A stretch of DNA of 22,405 bases from CAYJAP01 sp964368425 (GCA_964368425.1 CAYJAP010000008.1:1-22405), one strand, 5' to 3'; positions 13,864-21,647 are shown, counted from the first letter of the stretch. Made by a program: numbers and translations. Notes: generated from the sequence alone by a model not told the origin.

Positions 13864-15138
13864 ATGAAGTATAAAGTAGAAAAGAAAAAGGGGCAGGTTG
13901 TTTTAGAGGTAACAATTAGCAAAGAAGAATGGGAAAAGGATTTAGAAGAGGCTTATAAAAATCATGCTTCAAAGTTTAATGTTGAAGGATTTAGAAAGGG
14001 TAAAGCTCCTAGAAGAGTTATAGAGCAGATGTACGGCAAGGGAGTCTTCTTTGAAGATGCTATAAATGGCGGTTTCTATAAATACTATGTAGAGATATTA
14101 AACGCTGAAAAGGATATTGAGCCTATAGATATGCCGTCTGTAGACGTGAAGAGTATTGACGATAAAGGCACTGTGCTTATTGCTACTGTAGAGGTTAGAC
14201 CGGAAGTGAAGATGGGGCAGTACAAAGGATTGGGTATCTCTGAAAAAGCTAAAAATGTCACAGCTGCTAATGTAAACGAAGAAGTGAAAAAAGAACAGCA
14301 AAAACATGCGAGATTAATTGAAGTGCAGGAACCGTTAGAAAATGGTTACATAGCCAACATCGATTTCGAGGGATATGTTGAAGATAAGAAGTTTGATGGC
14401 GGAACGAGCGAGGGATACGATTTAGAGCTTGGTTCACACAGCTTTATTGATACTTTCGAAGATCAGTTAATTGGCTTAAAAGCGGGAGATAAAAAAGACG
14501 TTAAGGTGTCTTTCCCTAGCAATTATCAGGCGAAAGAGTTAGCGGGTAAACCTGCTGTTTTCAAGGTTAAGATTAACTATGTGAAGAAAAAAGAGTTGCC
14601 TGAGTTAGATGACAAATTTGCTGCAGATGTTTCTTCGTTCGAGACAATGGCAGAGTTTAAGGATGATATTAAGAAGTCGTTACAAAGTAAGGCTGAGAAG
14701 ACCGCTCGTGCTAACACAGAAAACGCTATTATCGAAAAAATAATAAGTAATATGAGCGTGGAAGTTCCAAACGCTATAATTGAGCAAGAAACAGATGCTA
14801 TCATCAGAGATATGGAGAACCGTTTGATGTATCAAGGGCTTAAATTTGATGATTATCTAAGTTATATCCAGATGTCTATGGAAGAGTTCAGAAAGAATAA
14901 AAAAGCAGAGGCGGTTAAATCTGCTAAAGTTAGAATGGCTATGCAAGAGATAATTCGTTTGGAAAAGATGGATGTTACTAAGGAAGAGATTAATGACAAG
15001 ATTAAAGAACTGGCAAAAATAGCTAAAAAACCTTTAAAAGAGTTTAAAGAAAGTGTAACTGAACAACGAATAAATTATATCCAGAATGATATACTTTTAA
15101 ATAAGCTTATTAACTTCCTTGTGGAGAACAATAAGTAA
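13864..15138 (+). CDS. tig: Trigger factor, ribosome-associated chaperone
   Basis: ATP-independent chaperone and prolyl isomerase that binds near the ribosome exit tunnel. It has 424 residues. The ribosome-binding signature GFRKGKAPR is at residues 42-50. The PPIase domain follows in the middle (GYIANIDFEGYVEDKKFDGG, then DTFEDQLIGLKAGDKKDVKVSFP). The C-terminal half is a long charged helical chaperone region. AAGGGAGAG precedes the ATG. clpP follows after 17 bases, as in many clostridia, linking folding of nascent chains with proteolysis. Confidence 0.97.
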   Translation: MKYKVEKKKGQVVLEVTISKEEWEKDLEEAYKNHASKFNVEGFRKGKAPRRVIEQMYGKGVFFEDAINGGFYKYYVEILNAEKDIEPIDMPSVDVKSIDDKGTVLIATVEVRPEVKMGQYKGLGISEKAKNVTAANVNEEVKKEQQKHARLIEVQEPLENGYIANIDFEGYVEDKKFDGGTSEGYDLELGSHSFIDTFEDQLIGLKAGDKKDVKVSFPSNYQAKELAGKPAVFKVKINYVKKKELPELDDKFAADVSSFETMAEFKDDIKKSLQSKAEKTARANTENAIIEKIISNMSVEVPNAIIEQETDAIIRDMENRLMYQGLKFDDYLSYIQMSMEEFRKNKKAEAVKSAKVRMAMQEIIRLEKMDVTKEEINDKIKELAKIAKKPLKEFKESVTEQRINYIQNDILLNKLINFLVENNK

Positions 15139-15155
15139 TATAAGGATGGTGTGTT

Positions 15156-15737
15156 ATGTTAGTACCTATGGTTGTTGACCAGACAAGTGCTGGAGAAAGA
15201 AGTTATGATATATATTCACGGTTATTAGAAGATAGAATTGTATTTATAACGGGAGAAATAAATGATGCTACTGCAAATACGATAGTAGCTCAACTTATTT
15301 ATCTTGAGGGGAAAAATCCTGATAAAGATATTTCGTTGTATATTAACAGTCCAGGAGGGAGTGTTTCTGCTGGAATGGCTATATACGACACTATAAAGTA
15401 TATAAAATGTGATGTTTCCACTATCTGTATAGGGCTTGCTGCTTCTATGGCTGCTATTTTATTGAGCAGCGGAACAAAGGGAAAAAGATTCTGTTTGCCT
15501 AATAGTGAGGTGATGATTCATCAGCCTCTTGGTGGAGTGCAAGGTCAGGCGACAGATATTGAAATTACATCCAAGCATATTATTGGAATCAAAAAGAAAA
15601 TAAATAAGATTCTGCAACAAAATAGTGGACAGTCTTTAGATAAAATAGAAAACGATGTCGAAAGAGATTACTATATGTCTGCAGACGAAGCACAAAAGTA
15701 TGGTTTGGTGGATAAAGTCATCGCTAAAAGAAAATAA
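15156..15737 (+). CDS. clpP: ATP-dependent Clp protease proteolytic subunit
   Basis: Serine protease that forms a 14-subunit chamber and degrades proteins fed in by ClpX or ClpC. It has 193 residues, the usual size. The catalytic triad is visible: Ser97 in GLAASMAA, His122 in EVMIHQP and Asp171 in VERDYYMSADEA. The oxyanion-type loop INSPGGSVSAGMAIYD is intact. AAGGATGG precedes the ATG. It lies 17 bases after tig and 124 bases before clpX. I saw no CtsR heptad repeat (GGTCAAA) upstream. Confidence 0.98.
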   Translation: MLVPMVVDQTSAGERSYDIYSRLLEDRIVFITGEINDATANTIVAQLIYLEGKNPDKDISLYINSPGGSVSAGMAIYDTIKYIKCDVSTICIGLAASMAAILLSSGTKGKRFCLPNSEVMIHQPLGGVQGQATDIEITSKHIIGIKKKINKILQQNSGQSLDKIENDVERDYYMSADEAQKYGLVDKVIAKRK

Positions 15738-15742
15738 TAACT

Positions 15743-15804
15743 TTGACATCGTTTAGCCATAAACTGTACGCCAAGGGCATACTTATTATATATACGAATA
15801 AGTA
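15743..15804 (+). promoter_or_regulatory. Candidate clpX regulatory region with inverted repeat
   Basis: A perfect -35 box TTGACA lies at 15743-15748, but no good -10 box stands 16-18 bases on. An 8-bp inverted repeat follows: TACTTATT (15780-15787) and AATAAGTA (15797-15804) around nine A/T-rich bases. The 8-N9-8 geometry resembles CIRCE but the sequence does not. It lies in the 124-base gap between clpP and clpX. Confidence 0.35.
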
Positions 15805-15861
15805 AGAACAAAAAACATATACCGAACATAAAATTTATAAACTTTGTCTATGGAGATTTGC

Positions 15862-17124
15862 ATGAAAAATAATAATATGTACTGTTCATTCTGTGGTAAA
15901 AGCCAGTCGGAAACTAAAAAATTAATCGCTAGCCCTGATGGGTTAGCCTTTATTTGCGACGATTGTGTGCGTATATGTAAAGATATAATGAGTGAGGACC
16001 CAAAAGAGTCGTTTGGTAAGATAGATTTACCAACGCCGACCGAACTTAAGAAGACGTTAGATGAGTATATTATCGGTCAAGACGGGGCTAAAAGAGTGTT
16101 GAGTGTTGCGGTATATAATCATTATAAGAGAATTAATTACAACATCGAGAGCAAGGAAAATAAGACGGGTATAGAGCTCGATTTAGATAAGAGCAATGTC
16201 TTGATGATAGGGCCGACAGGTAGCGGGAAAACGTTGCTTGCGAAGACTTTGGCGAAGATACTGAAAGTTCCTTTCGCACAAGCAGATGCAACCACTCTTA
16301 CTGAGGCAGGATACGTTGGAGAAGACGTAGAAAACATCCTATTGAAGCTGATTCAGAACGCTGATTATGATATTAAAAAGGCGGAGCGTGGGATTATATA
16401 CATTGACGAAATCGATAAAATAAGTCGTAAATCTGAGAATCGCAGTATCACTCGAGATGTCAGCGGTGAAGGCGTGCAACAAGCCCTGTTAAAGATTATA
16501 GAAAGTACGATTGCGTCCGTTCCTCCTCAAGGTGGTAGAAAGCATCCGCATCAAGAACTGTTACAGATTGACACGACAAATATTCTCTTCATATGTGGCG
16601 GAGCTTTTGTCGGACTAAGCAAAATTATCGAGAAGAGAAAAGGTACAGCACTTGGTTTTAACGTAGAGGTTAAGGCGAAGAGAGATGAGAAGATAGGGGA
16701 GCTGATAAAAGAAATTCAGCCACAAGATTTGATTGGGTTTGGTTTAATCCCAGAGTTTGTAGGAAGGTTGCCGATAGTTGTTGGCTTGAACGATTTGGAC
16801 GAAGATGCACTAATCGAGATTATGCAGAGACCTAAAAACGCTATAACTAAGCAGTATAAACAGATGTTTAAAATCGACGGAGTTGAGCTTGAATTCGACT
16901 CAAGTGCGATAACAGCGGTTGCTAAAAAAGCGATAGCGCTAAAGACAGGGGCTCGCGGATTACGTACAATATTGGAAGATAGTATGTTAGACCTGATGTT
17001 CTTAGCTCCGAGTGATAAAACGATCAAAAAGATTATCTTAAATGAAAAAAGCATTCTCAAAGAGGAAGAGCCAGAAATTATAAGGATAGAAGCGAAACAA
17101 AAAAAAGAAGACAAGGTTTCTTAA
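15862..17124 (+). CDS. clpX: ATP-dependent unfoldase ClpX
   Basis: AAA+ hexamer that unfolds tagged or native substrates and threads them into ClpP. It has 420 residues. An N-terminal C4 zinc finger uses Cys8, Cys11, Cys32 and Cys35. Walker A is GPTGSGKT (117-124), Walker B is IIYIDEID, and GEGVQQALLKIIE and FVGRLP follow. The ClpP-contacting loop reads LGF instead of the common IGF. I chose the ATG at 15862, six bases after GGAG; the earlier in-frame TTG at 15844 would place that site inside the gene. engB follows after 22 bases, with no lon gene between them as is often seen in Firmicutes. Confidence 0.97.
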   Translation: MKNNNMYCSFCGKSQSETKKLIASPDGLAFICDDCVRICKDIMSEDPKESFGKIDLPTPTELKKTLDEYIIGQDGAKRVLSVAVYNHYKRINYNIESKENKTGIELDLDKSNVLMIGPTGSGKTLLAKTLAKILKVPFAQADATTLTEAGYVGEDVENILLKLIQNADYDIKKAERGIIYIDEIDKISRKSENRSITRDVSGEGVQQALLKIIESTIASVPPQGGRKHPHQELLQIDTTNILFICGGAFVGLSKIIEKRKGTALGFNVEVKAKRDEKIGELIKEIQPQDLIGFGLIPEFVGRLPIVVGLNDLDEDALIEIMQRPKNAITKQYKQMFKIDGVELEFDSSAITAVAKKAIALKTGARGLRTILEDSMLDLMFLAPSDKTIKKIILNEKSILKEEEPEIIRIEAKQKKEDKVS

Positions 17125-17146
17125 CATAAGCTGTTAGGGGGTACAA

Positions 17147-17722
17147 ATGAAGATTAATACTAGCACATTTTTTATCAGTGCTACCGATAAATACGTCAAA
17201 GATGAGAAGTCTCAGATTGCTTTTGTCGGTCGTAGTAATGTCGGCAAAAGCTCTCTACTGAATATGTTGGTGAATCAGAAAAAACTTGCGCGTACAAGTA
17301 GCACACCCGGCAGAACACGTCTTATAAATTATTTTTTAATTAATGAAGAATTCTATTTTGTAGATTTACCGGGTTATGGTTTTGCCAAGGCAAGTAAAGA
17401 TGAAATTCACAGATGGCAAGGATTGATTGAACCATATTTACTACAGAACGAAAAGCTTAGATGTATATGTGTTTTGGTTGACTGTCGTCATGACGCCTCG
17501 CAATACGATTTGCAGATGATAGAATTCTTATCATACTACAGATTACCATTTATTGTAGTTGCAACAAAGTGTGATAAGTTAACAAAGAGCAAAGTAAAAC
17601 CTACGTTGACAAAGCTCGCAAACTCTCTGGGGTTAGCACGAGATAATATCATCGGAATAAGTAGTGTAACAGGGTATGGCAAAGAAGAATTGCTTGATAA
17701 AATTGAAGAATTTCTAAACTAG
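17147..17722 (+). CDS. engB: Ribosome biogenesis GTPase YsxC/EngB
   Basis: GTP-binding protein needed for 50S ribosome assembly. It has 191 residues. GTPase motifs are GRSNVGKS (28-35, G1), TPGRTRLINYF (switch I region), DLPGYGFA (73-80, G3) and TKCDK (140-144, G4). TTAGGGGG precedes the ATG. It is the last gene of the clpX-engB unit; a terminator follows directly. Confidence 0.96.
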   Translation: MKINTSTFFISATDKYVKDEKSQIAFVGRSNVGKSSLLNMLVNQKKLARTSSTPGRTRLINYFLINEEFYFVDLPGYGFAKASKDEIHRWQGLIEPYLLQNEKLRCICVLVDCRHDASQYDLQMIEFLSYYRLPFIVVATKCDKLTKSKVKPTLTKLANSLGLARDNIIGISSVTGYGKEELLDKIEEFLN

Positions 17723-17733
17723 GTAAAAGGTAA

Positions 17734-17766
17734 AATAAGAAGAGAGGGAAACTCTTTTTATTTTTT
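17734..17766 (+). terminator. Terminator after engB
   Basis: An 11-bp stem with one mismatch (17734-17744 with 17752-17762) encloses a 7-base loop and leads into a T-run. It starts 12 bases after the engB stop codon. Confidence 0.75.
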
Positions 17767-17824
17767 GCATAGTACGTATAATACTCGTTATAAAGCCATT
17801 ATTCTCCTTAATGCATAATACCTA
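17764..17824 (+). repeat. Intergenic TTTGCATA-type repeat before the Cys-rich gene
   Basis: Begins TTTGCATAGTACGTA, contains CTCGT and TAAAG blocks, and ends TGCATAATACCTA. The first 36 bases match the groEL leader (minus strand, 10384-10349) at 29 of 36 positions. The last 13 are the exact reverse complement of 2700-2712. The rest of 17825-17930 shows no gene or clear promoter. Confidence 0.6.
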
Positions 17825-17949
17825 ATGTACAAGTTTATTTGTTTGAATAGTACTGATGTGGAAGCCTTAACAAGGGCGTAAAGCACATATTTTTTTGTTT
17901 GTTCATATAGTGTAATATACATGCTTATTAAATAGGAGGTAATTACATA

Positions 17950-18621
17950 ATGTCATTTTTTTCAGGAAGTAGAACGACATACTGTCCAGGTCCAATCACG
18001 GGTAATCCGTTAAATGGTTTGTGCGAAAAGGCATGTATTCATACTCAAAAAGTGTTTGATGCATGTTTGAAACAAATCCAGGAAAATGGAGTACAGATTA
18101 GTGTTTCAAATTTTGTCCCTGCAAATCCAGTGGAGCCTTTAACTTTTATCGGTTGTTCAGTTGATCCAAGCGATGTTACTTTAACAGATGTTTCAGTAGA
18201 CCGATTCGACGACAAACCTTGTTTTGCTAGAATATCTGCAAACGTTAATATCCCTGTTACTATAAATTACACAGATGCAAACGGGGTAGAGGGTAGTGCA
18301 ACGGGTATCATAACAGTTAGTCAAGACGTGGTTCTTTATGTGCCACAGCCATCAATCGTGCCTTTTGGCGTTGATGCATTCGCTAACATGGTTTGCGCAG
18401 ACGGAGATTATATTGGTTCAGGCGTATTCAGTATCGATACATGTATCACAATCATCATGAGAATAGTTGTAGAGGCGGATATTTTAGTTCCAACATATGG
18501 ATACTGTCCAATTCCACCTTGTCAGGATTTCTCACAAGACGTATGTAGTGGATTCTTTGAATTGCCGCTTTATCCAGCGCAACAGCCAGTTCAAGGAACT
18601 AACTGCGGAAGCTCAGTTTAA
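17950..18621 (+). CDS. Cysteine-rich clostridial-type protein, unknown function
   Basis: A 223-residue protein with 12 cysteines (12, 25, 29, 39, 69, 91, 149, 165, 186, 191, 199, 219). The N-terminus has TYCPGPITGNPLNGLCEKAC, a motif I recall from uncharacterised proteins of Clostridia. The middle and C-terminal parts look like beta-strand repeats (FARISANVNIPVTINYTDAN; DVVLYVPQPSIVPFG), and CPIPPC precedes the end. There is no signal peptide or membrane helix. A strong AGGAGGT at 17934-17940 sets the start. It is a single-gene unit between two terminators. A structural or spore-surface role would suit the cysteine content, but nothing here proves it. Confidence 0.85.
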   Translation: MSFFSGSRTTYCPGPITGNPLNGLCEKACIHTQKVFDACLKQIQENGVQISVSNFVPANPVEPLTFIGCSVDPSDVTLTDVSVDRFDDKPCFARISANVNIPVTINYTDANGVEGSATGIITVSQDVVLYVPQPSIVPFGVDAFANMVCADGDYIGSGVFSIDTCITIIMRIVVEADILVPTYGYCPIPPCQDFSQDVCSGFFELPLYPAQQPVQGTNCGSSV

Positions 18622-18660
18622 TATATACAATCAGAAAACTTACAACATTTATAAACTTTT

Positions 18661-18691
18661 AACTCTCACCTATGGGTGGGAGTTTTTGTTT
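18661..18691 (+). terminator. Terminator after the Cys-rich gene
   Basis: A 10-bp stem (AACTCTCACC at 18661-18670 with GGTGGGAGTT at 18675-18684, one G-T pair) has a TATG loop and a T-rich tail. It separates this gene from the phosphoesterase-mraZ operon. Confidence 0.9.
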
Positions 18692-18707
18692 CCTTTGATT
18701 AATAAGA

Positions 18708-18736
18708 TTGTGTTTTTATTGCAAATAAGGTATAAT
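18708..18736 (+). promoter_or_regulatory. Promoter of the phosphoesterase-mraZ-rsmH operon
   Basis: TTGTGT (18708-18713), a 17-base spacer and a perfect TATAAT (18731-18736). The start would be near 18743, 44 bases before the TTG start codon at 18787. Confidence 0.7.
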
Positions 18737-18786
18737 ATAATTAGAAATATGTGTATAATAGCCGCACATATAAAGGGGAAAACACT

Positions 18787-19488
18787 TTGAAAGTATTTGC
18801 AATTAGTGACTTGCATTTAAGTATAAACTGTAACAAGCCCATGGATATTTTCGGTCCAGTGTGGGAAAATTATTTGTCTGATATAGAAAAAAGTTGGAAC
18901 AAGAACGTTAAGAAGAACGACATTGTGTTGTTAGCTGGCGATCATTCTTGGGCGATGAAACTTCAAGATGCAAGGGCGGATATAGACTATATATCTTCTT
19001 TGCCGGGTATAAAGGTGCTAATCAAGGGAAACCACGATTACTGGTGGGGCAGTATATCTGGTGTGCGTGGCATACTAAAAAACAACACGTACGCGATACA
19101 AAACGATGCTGTAAAGATCGGTAGATATATAATATGTGGTTCACGCGGCTGGACATTGCCAGATAGAGGGAGATATAAATCTGAAGAAGATAAAAAGATA
19201 TACTTGAGAGAGTTGAATCGTCTTGAGTTGTCGCTCAAACAAGCACAAACTTTGAAGACGAAAAAAGAGAAGGTTGTAGCCATGTTACACTATCCACCAT
19301 TTAACTATAAACAGGATGACAGCGACGTTACGCAGTTGTTAGAAAAATATAATGTTGATGTTGTGGTTTATGGTCATTTGCATGGATATGAAGAAAAAAC
19401 ACAGAAGCTAGTGTACGTAAAGAACGGAATAAAGTACTATTTAACGTCATGTGATTTGGTGCACAACAAGTTGGTAAGGATTTTTTAA
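18787..19488 (+). CDS. Metallophosphoesterase (calcineurin-like)
   Basis: Predicted two-metal phosphohydrolase of 233 residues. All family motifs are present: DLHL (Asp8, His10), GDHSW (51-55), GNHDYWW (81-87), HYPPF with His168, and GHLHG (196-200). It appears closest to the predicted phosphohydrolase group COG1768, from memory. I chose the TTG at 18787 because AAAGGGGA lies nine bases upstream and the residues from there fit the family start; the longer GTG start at 18751 would swallow the ribosome binding site. Its stop overlaps the mraZ start (TAATG), so it is translationally coupled to the division cluster. The substrate is unknown. Confidence 0.9.
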   Translation: MKVFAISDLHLSINCNKPMDIFGPVWENYLSDIEKSWNKNVKKNDIVLLAGDHSWAMKLQDARADIDYISSLPGIKVLIKGNHDYWWGSISGVRGILKNNTYAIQNDAVKIGRYIICGSRGWTLPDRGRYKSEEDKKIYLRELNRLELSLKQAQTLKTKKEKVVAMLHYPPFNYKQDDSDVTQLLEKYNVDVVVYGHLHGYEEKTQKLVYVKNGIKYYLTSCDLVHNKLVRIF

Positions 19489-19988
19489 TGGAAGAAAAAC
19501 AGCAGCAGTCGGTTGAATTTGAGGGTTGTTTCCGCGGAACTATTTCGTCTGCAGGAAAAGTTTCTTTGCCTGAAGTTTTTGATGAACAACTGCAAGGAAA
19601 GTATATATTAAGTATATTTAATACAGAACTAAACGCTCCTGAACGCACCGTTAACTCCTTGAAAATCTATCCTATTGAGTATTTTGAGAAGATAATTAAA
19701 AAGATATTTGATTACGAAGATATCTTTGCATATATCAGAATGCCTAAGGCAGAAAGAGATAATTTCCGCATGATTTGTGCAAATACTTATTCTGTAACGG
19801 GTGAACATGGAGATTATACCTATCCATTCGCACAGTTGAAAAAATTTGGAGAATTTTTACCTGAGAATCCACAGCCAGTTGTTTTTTGGGGTAAAGGTCG
19901 TTACATAGAGCTATGGCCAGAACATGCTTTTGTGAAAGAACATCCAGAAATCTCTCCGCAGGGTAGAAAACCTAGGGGGAGAAAGTAA
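19488..19988 (+). CDS. mraZ: Divergent MraZ-like transcriptional regulator
   Basis: MraZ is a ring-forming DNA-binding protein with two AbrB-like halves that regulates its own division and cell-wall cluster. This copy has 166 residues, longer than the usual 140-150. The first half keeps FRGTISSAGKVSLPEVF and LKIYPIEYFEK, the second FWGKGRYIELWPEHAF. The DxKGR signatures are degraded: SSAGK in the first half and GEHGD in the second. The tail is basic (GRKPRGRK). The call rests strongly on position directly before rsmH, with one-base overlaps on both sides. I saw no clear TGGG repeat array upstream. Confidence 0.8.
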   Translation: MEEKQQQSVEFEGCFRGTISSAGKVSLPEVFDEQLQGKYILSIFNTELNAPERTVNSLKIYPIEYFEKIIKKIFDYEDIFAYIRMPKAERDNFRMICANTYSVTGEHGDYTYPFAQLKKFGEFLPENPQPVVFWGKGRYIELWPEHAFVKEHPEISPQGRKPRGRK

Positions 19989-20926
19989 TGTCGCAGATAA
20001 AATTTAACCATGTGCCTGTAATGTTACAGGAATGTATTAACGGTTTAAACATCTCCAAAGATGGAATATATGTTGACGGTACTCTCGGTGGTGGTGGACA
20101 TAGTGCAGAGATTGTAAAACGGCTACGTAACGGCAAATTAGTGGCTATTGATAAAGATCTGGATGCTCTAGAAATCTGTAGAGAACGTTTTAAGGATTTC
20201 GGAGATAAAGTGATATTTGTACATTCTGATTTTAAAGATTGTAAGAAGGCATTGTCATCTGTCGGGATTAAAAAAGTAGACGGTATTTTACTGGATTTGG
20301 GTGTAAGTAGCTATCAGATTGACACTCCGGATAGAGGCTTTTCCTATCGTTTTGATGGGCCGTTAGATATGCGTATGAACCAAGAGAACACTTTAACGGC
20401 GTACGATGTGGTAAACACGTACTCTCCAGCTGAGTTAGCACGTATACTCCATGTGTACGGAGAGGAAAATAACGCACGAGTTATTGTCAATGCTATATGC
20501 AAACGACGAGATATCTCTCCTATAAAAAGCACGAAAGAATTGGTGGAGATAGTAGAGGGAGCTATTCCACAGCGGTATAAAATCCGAGGAAGTGCCGCTA
20601 AAAAGACCTTCCAAGCAATTCGTATTGAGGTTAACGGAGAGTTGTCCGGATTGGACAGGGCTATAACTGATATGGTTGGCTTGCTCAATAAAGGTGGTAG
20701 ATTAGCGATAATTACGTTCCATTCTCTAGAAGATAGGATTGTTAAAAACGTATTTAAGTTGCTATGTACTGACTGCATATGTGATAAAAGTGCGCCTGTA
20801 TGTATATGTAATCACCAAGCAGAATGTGTGCATATTACAAAAAAACCGACAATTGCTAGTGCAGAGGAACTGTCACAAAACAAGCGTAGTTCCAGCGCAA
20901 AGTTACGTATTATAGAGAAAAAATAG
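19988..20926 (+). CDS. rsmH: 16S rRNA m4C1402 methyltransferase RsmH (MraW)
   Basis: SAM-dependent enzyme that N4-methylates C1402 of 16S rRNA in the decoding centre. It has 312 residues, the normal size. The start HVPVMLQECINGL, SAM-binding VDGTLGGGGHSAEI (29-42), AIDKDLDAL, DGILLDLGVSSYQID, DMRMNQ and the late ITFHSLEDRIVK are all typical. A cysteine-rich insert (CTDCICDKSAPVCICNHQAEC) near residue 258 may bind metal. The ATG overlaps the mraZ stop. A terminator follows, ending the three-gene unit. Confidence 0.97.
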   Translation: MSQIKFNHVPVMLQECINGLNISKDGIYVDGTLGGGGHSAEIVKRLRNGKLVAIDKDLDALEICRERFKDFGDKVIFVHSDFKDCKKALSSVGIKKVDGILLDLGVSSYQIDTPDRGFSYRFDGPLDMRMNQENTLTAYDVVNTYSPAELARILHVYGEENNARVIVNAICKRRDISPIKSTKELVEIVEGAIPQRYKIRGSAAKKTFQAIRIEVNGELSGLDRAITDMVGLLNKGGRLAIITFHSLEDRIVKNVFKLLCTDCICDKSAPVCICNHQAECVHITKKPTIASAEELSQNKRSSSAKLRIIEKK

Positions 20927-20932
20927 AGTTGC

Positions 20933-20965
20933 AAAATATGTCTAACAGTGCAGACATATTTTTTT
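20933..20965 (+). terminator. Terminator after rsmH
   Basis: A 9-bp perfect stem (20935-20943 with 20952-20960) has an 8-base loop and is followed by five T. It splits the division cluster between rsmH and the FtsL-like gene. Confidence 0.88.
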
Positions 20966-20974
20966 GTAAATCAT

Positions 20975-21003
20975 TTGCTTAAAAATACATCTCGATGTAT
21001 AAT
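20975..21003 (+). promoter_or_regulatory. Promoter of the FtsL-like-PBP unit
   Basis: TTGCTT (20975-20980), a 17-base spacer and a perfect TATAAT (20998-21003). It lies directly after the rsmH terminator, so the downstream division genes are transcribed on their own. Confidence 0.82.
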
Positions 21004-21045
21004 TATAAATAACCGTTTATGATTATATTTTATATGGAGGTATGT

Positions 21046-21618
21046 ATGGCTAGATTATCCAAGTTCGTGTTGACTGAGACAAAAAGAGATTTAACTAGTT
21101 CTGTAGATAATGTGAGTGTAAAACCTGCTGTCGAAAAGCAGATAGATAAATTTAGTAGTAATTATACCTCAAAGAAAATAAATGAGCTTTACAACGAGTT
21201 CGATGCCATTACATTATCCCCGAAAGAGATAGAAGACAACCAAGAACATTCTATAGAAGGAAATAAACATTCCTTTAAAACAATGTTGATTCTAGGAGTA
21301 TCGGCAATTGTTTCGTTGTTACTGGGAGCGATGTTCATATATAATATTTTTGTAATAAAAGATTATTCCTCTAGCATAGATTTATTACAGAGAGATGTTG
21401 CAGTTTCACAGGCTCAAATGGATATTTCCTACGAGAAGTATACCCAGTTGTCTGATCAGGTGTCGATTAGTGAGGAGCTTGCTAAAGAGGGCTACCAACA
21501 AGCGGGTGAGACGGTCAGTATTAAAAGGCTACCTAGAATCGAGGTAAAACAGAAAGACGCTGAAACCAACTGGTTTAGTCGCTTGTGTAATTTCACAGCT
21601 AAGGTGTTTGGAAGATAA
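21046..21618 (+). CDS. FtsL-like septal membrane protein
   Basis: A 190-residue bitopic protein. The cytoplasmic N-terminal 79 residues are charged, a single helix spans about residues 80-104 (TMLILGVSAIVSLLLGAMFI), and a coiled-coil-like stretch follows (LLQRDVAVSQAQMDISYEKY). This layout and its position between rsmH and a class B PBP fit FtsL, which bridges the divisome to FtsI. Sequence similarity is weak, as is usual for FtsL, and the N-terminal part is longer than typical. I chose the ATG at 21046, five bases after GGAGG, over an earlier ATG at 21019 that lies before that site. Confidence 0.75.
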   Translation: MARLSKFVLTETKRDLTSSVDNVSVKPAVEKQIDKFSSNYTSKKINELYNEFDAITLSPKEIEDNQEHSIEGNKHSFKTMLILGVSAIVSLLLGAMFIYNIFVIKDYSSSIDLLQRDVAVSQAQMDISYEKYTQLSDQVSISEELAKEGYQQAGETVSIKRLPRIEVKQKDAETNWFSRLCNFTAKVFGR

Positions 21619-21647
21619 GCAGCATTCTCATTCTTTGAGAGGGTGCT

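Noticed and set aside
17788..17808. Minus-strand AAGGAG followed by ATG and two codons in the repeat
   Set aside because: The frame ends after three codons. It is too short to call a gene, though the sequence does resemble a start region.
17886..17911. Sigma-E-like promoter before the Cys-rich gene (ACATATT and CATATAGT)
   Set aside because: The spacer between the two boxes is about two bases too short and the -10 match is partial, so it is not supported.
18497..18790. 97-codon frame overlapping the end of the Cys-rich gene
   Set aside because: It is out of frame with the gene, runs through a terminator and a promoter, and has no ribosome binding site.
20344..20778. 144-codon minus-strand frame opposite rsmH
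   Set aside because: rsmH is unmistakable in the other strand; this is a chance open frame.
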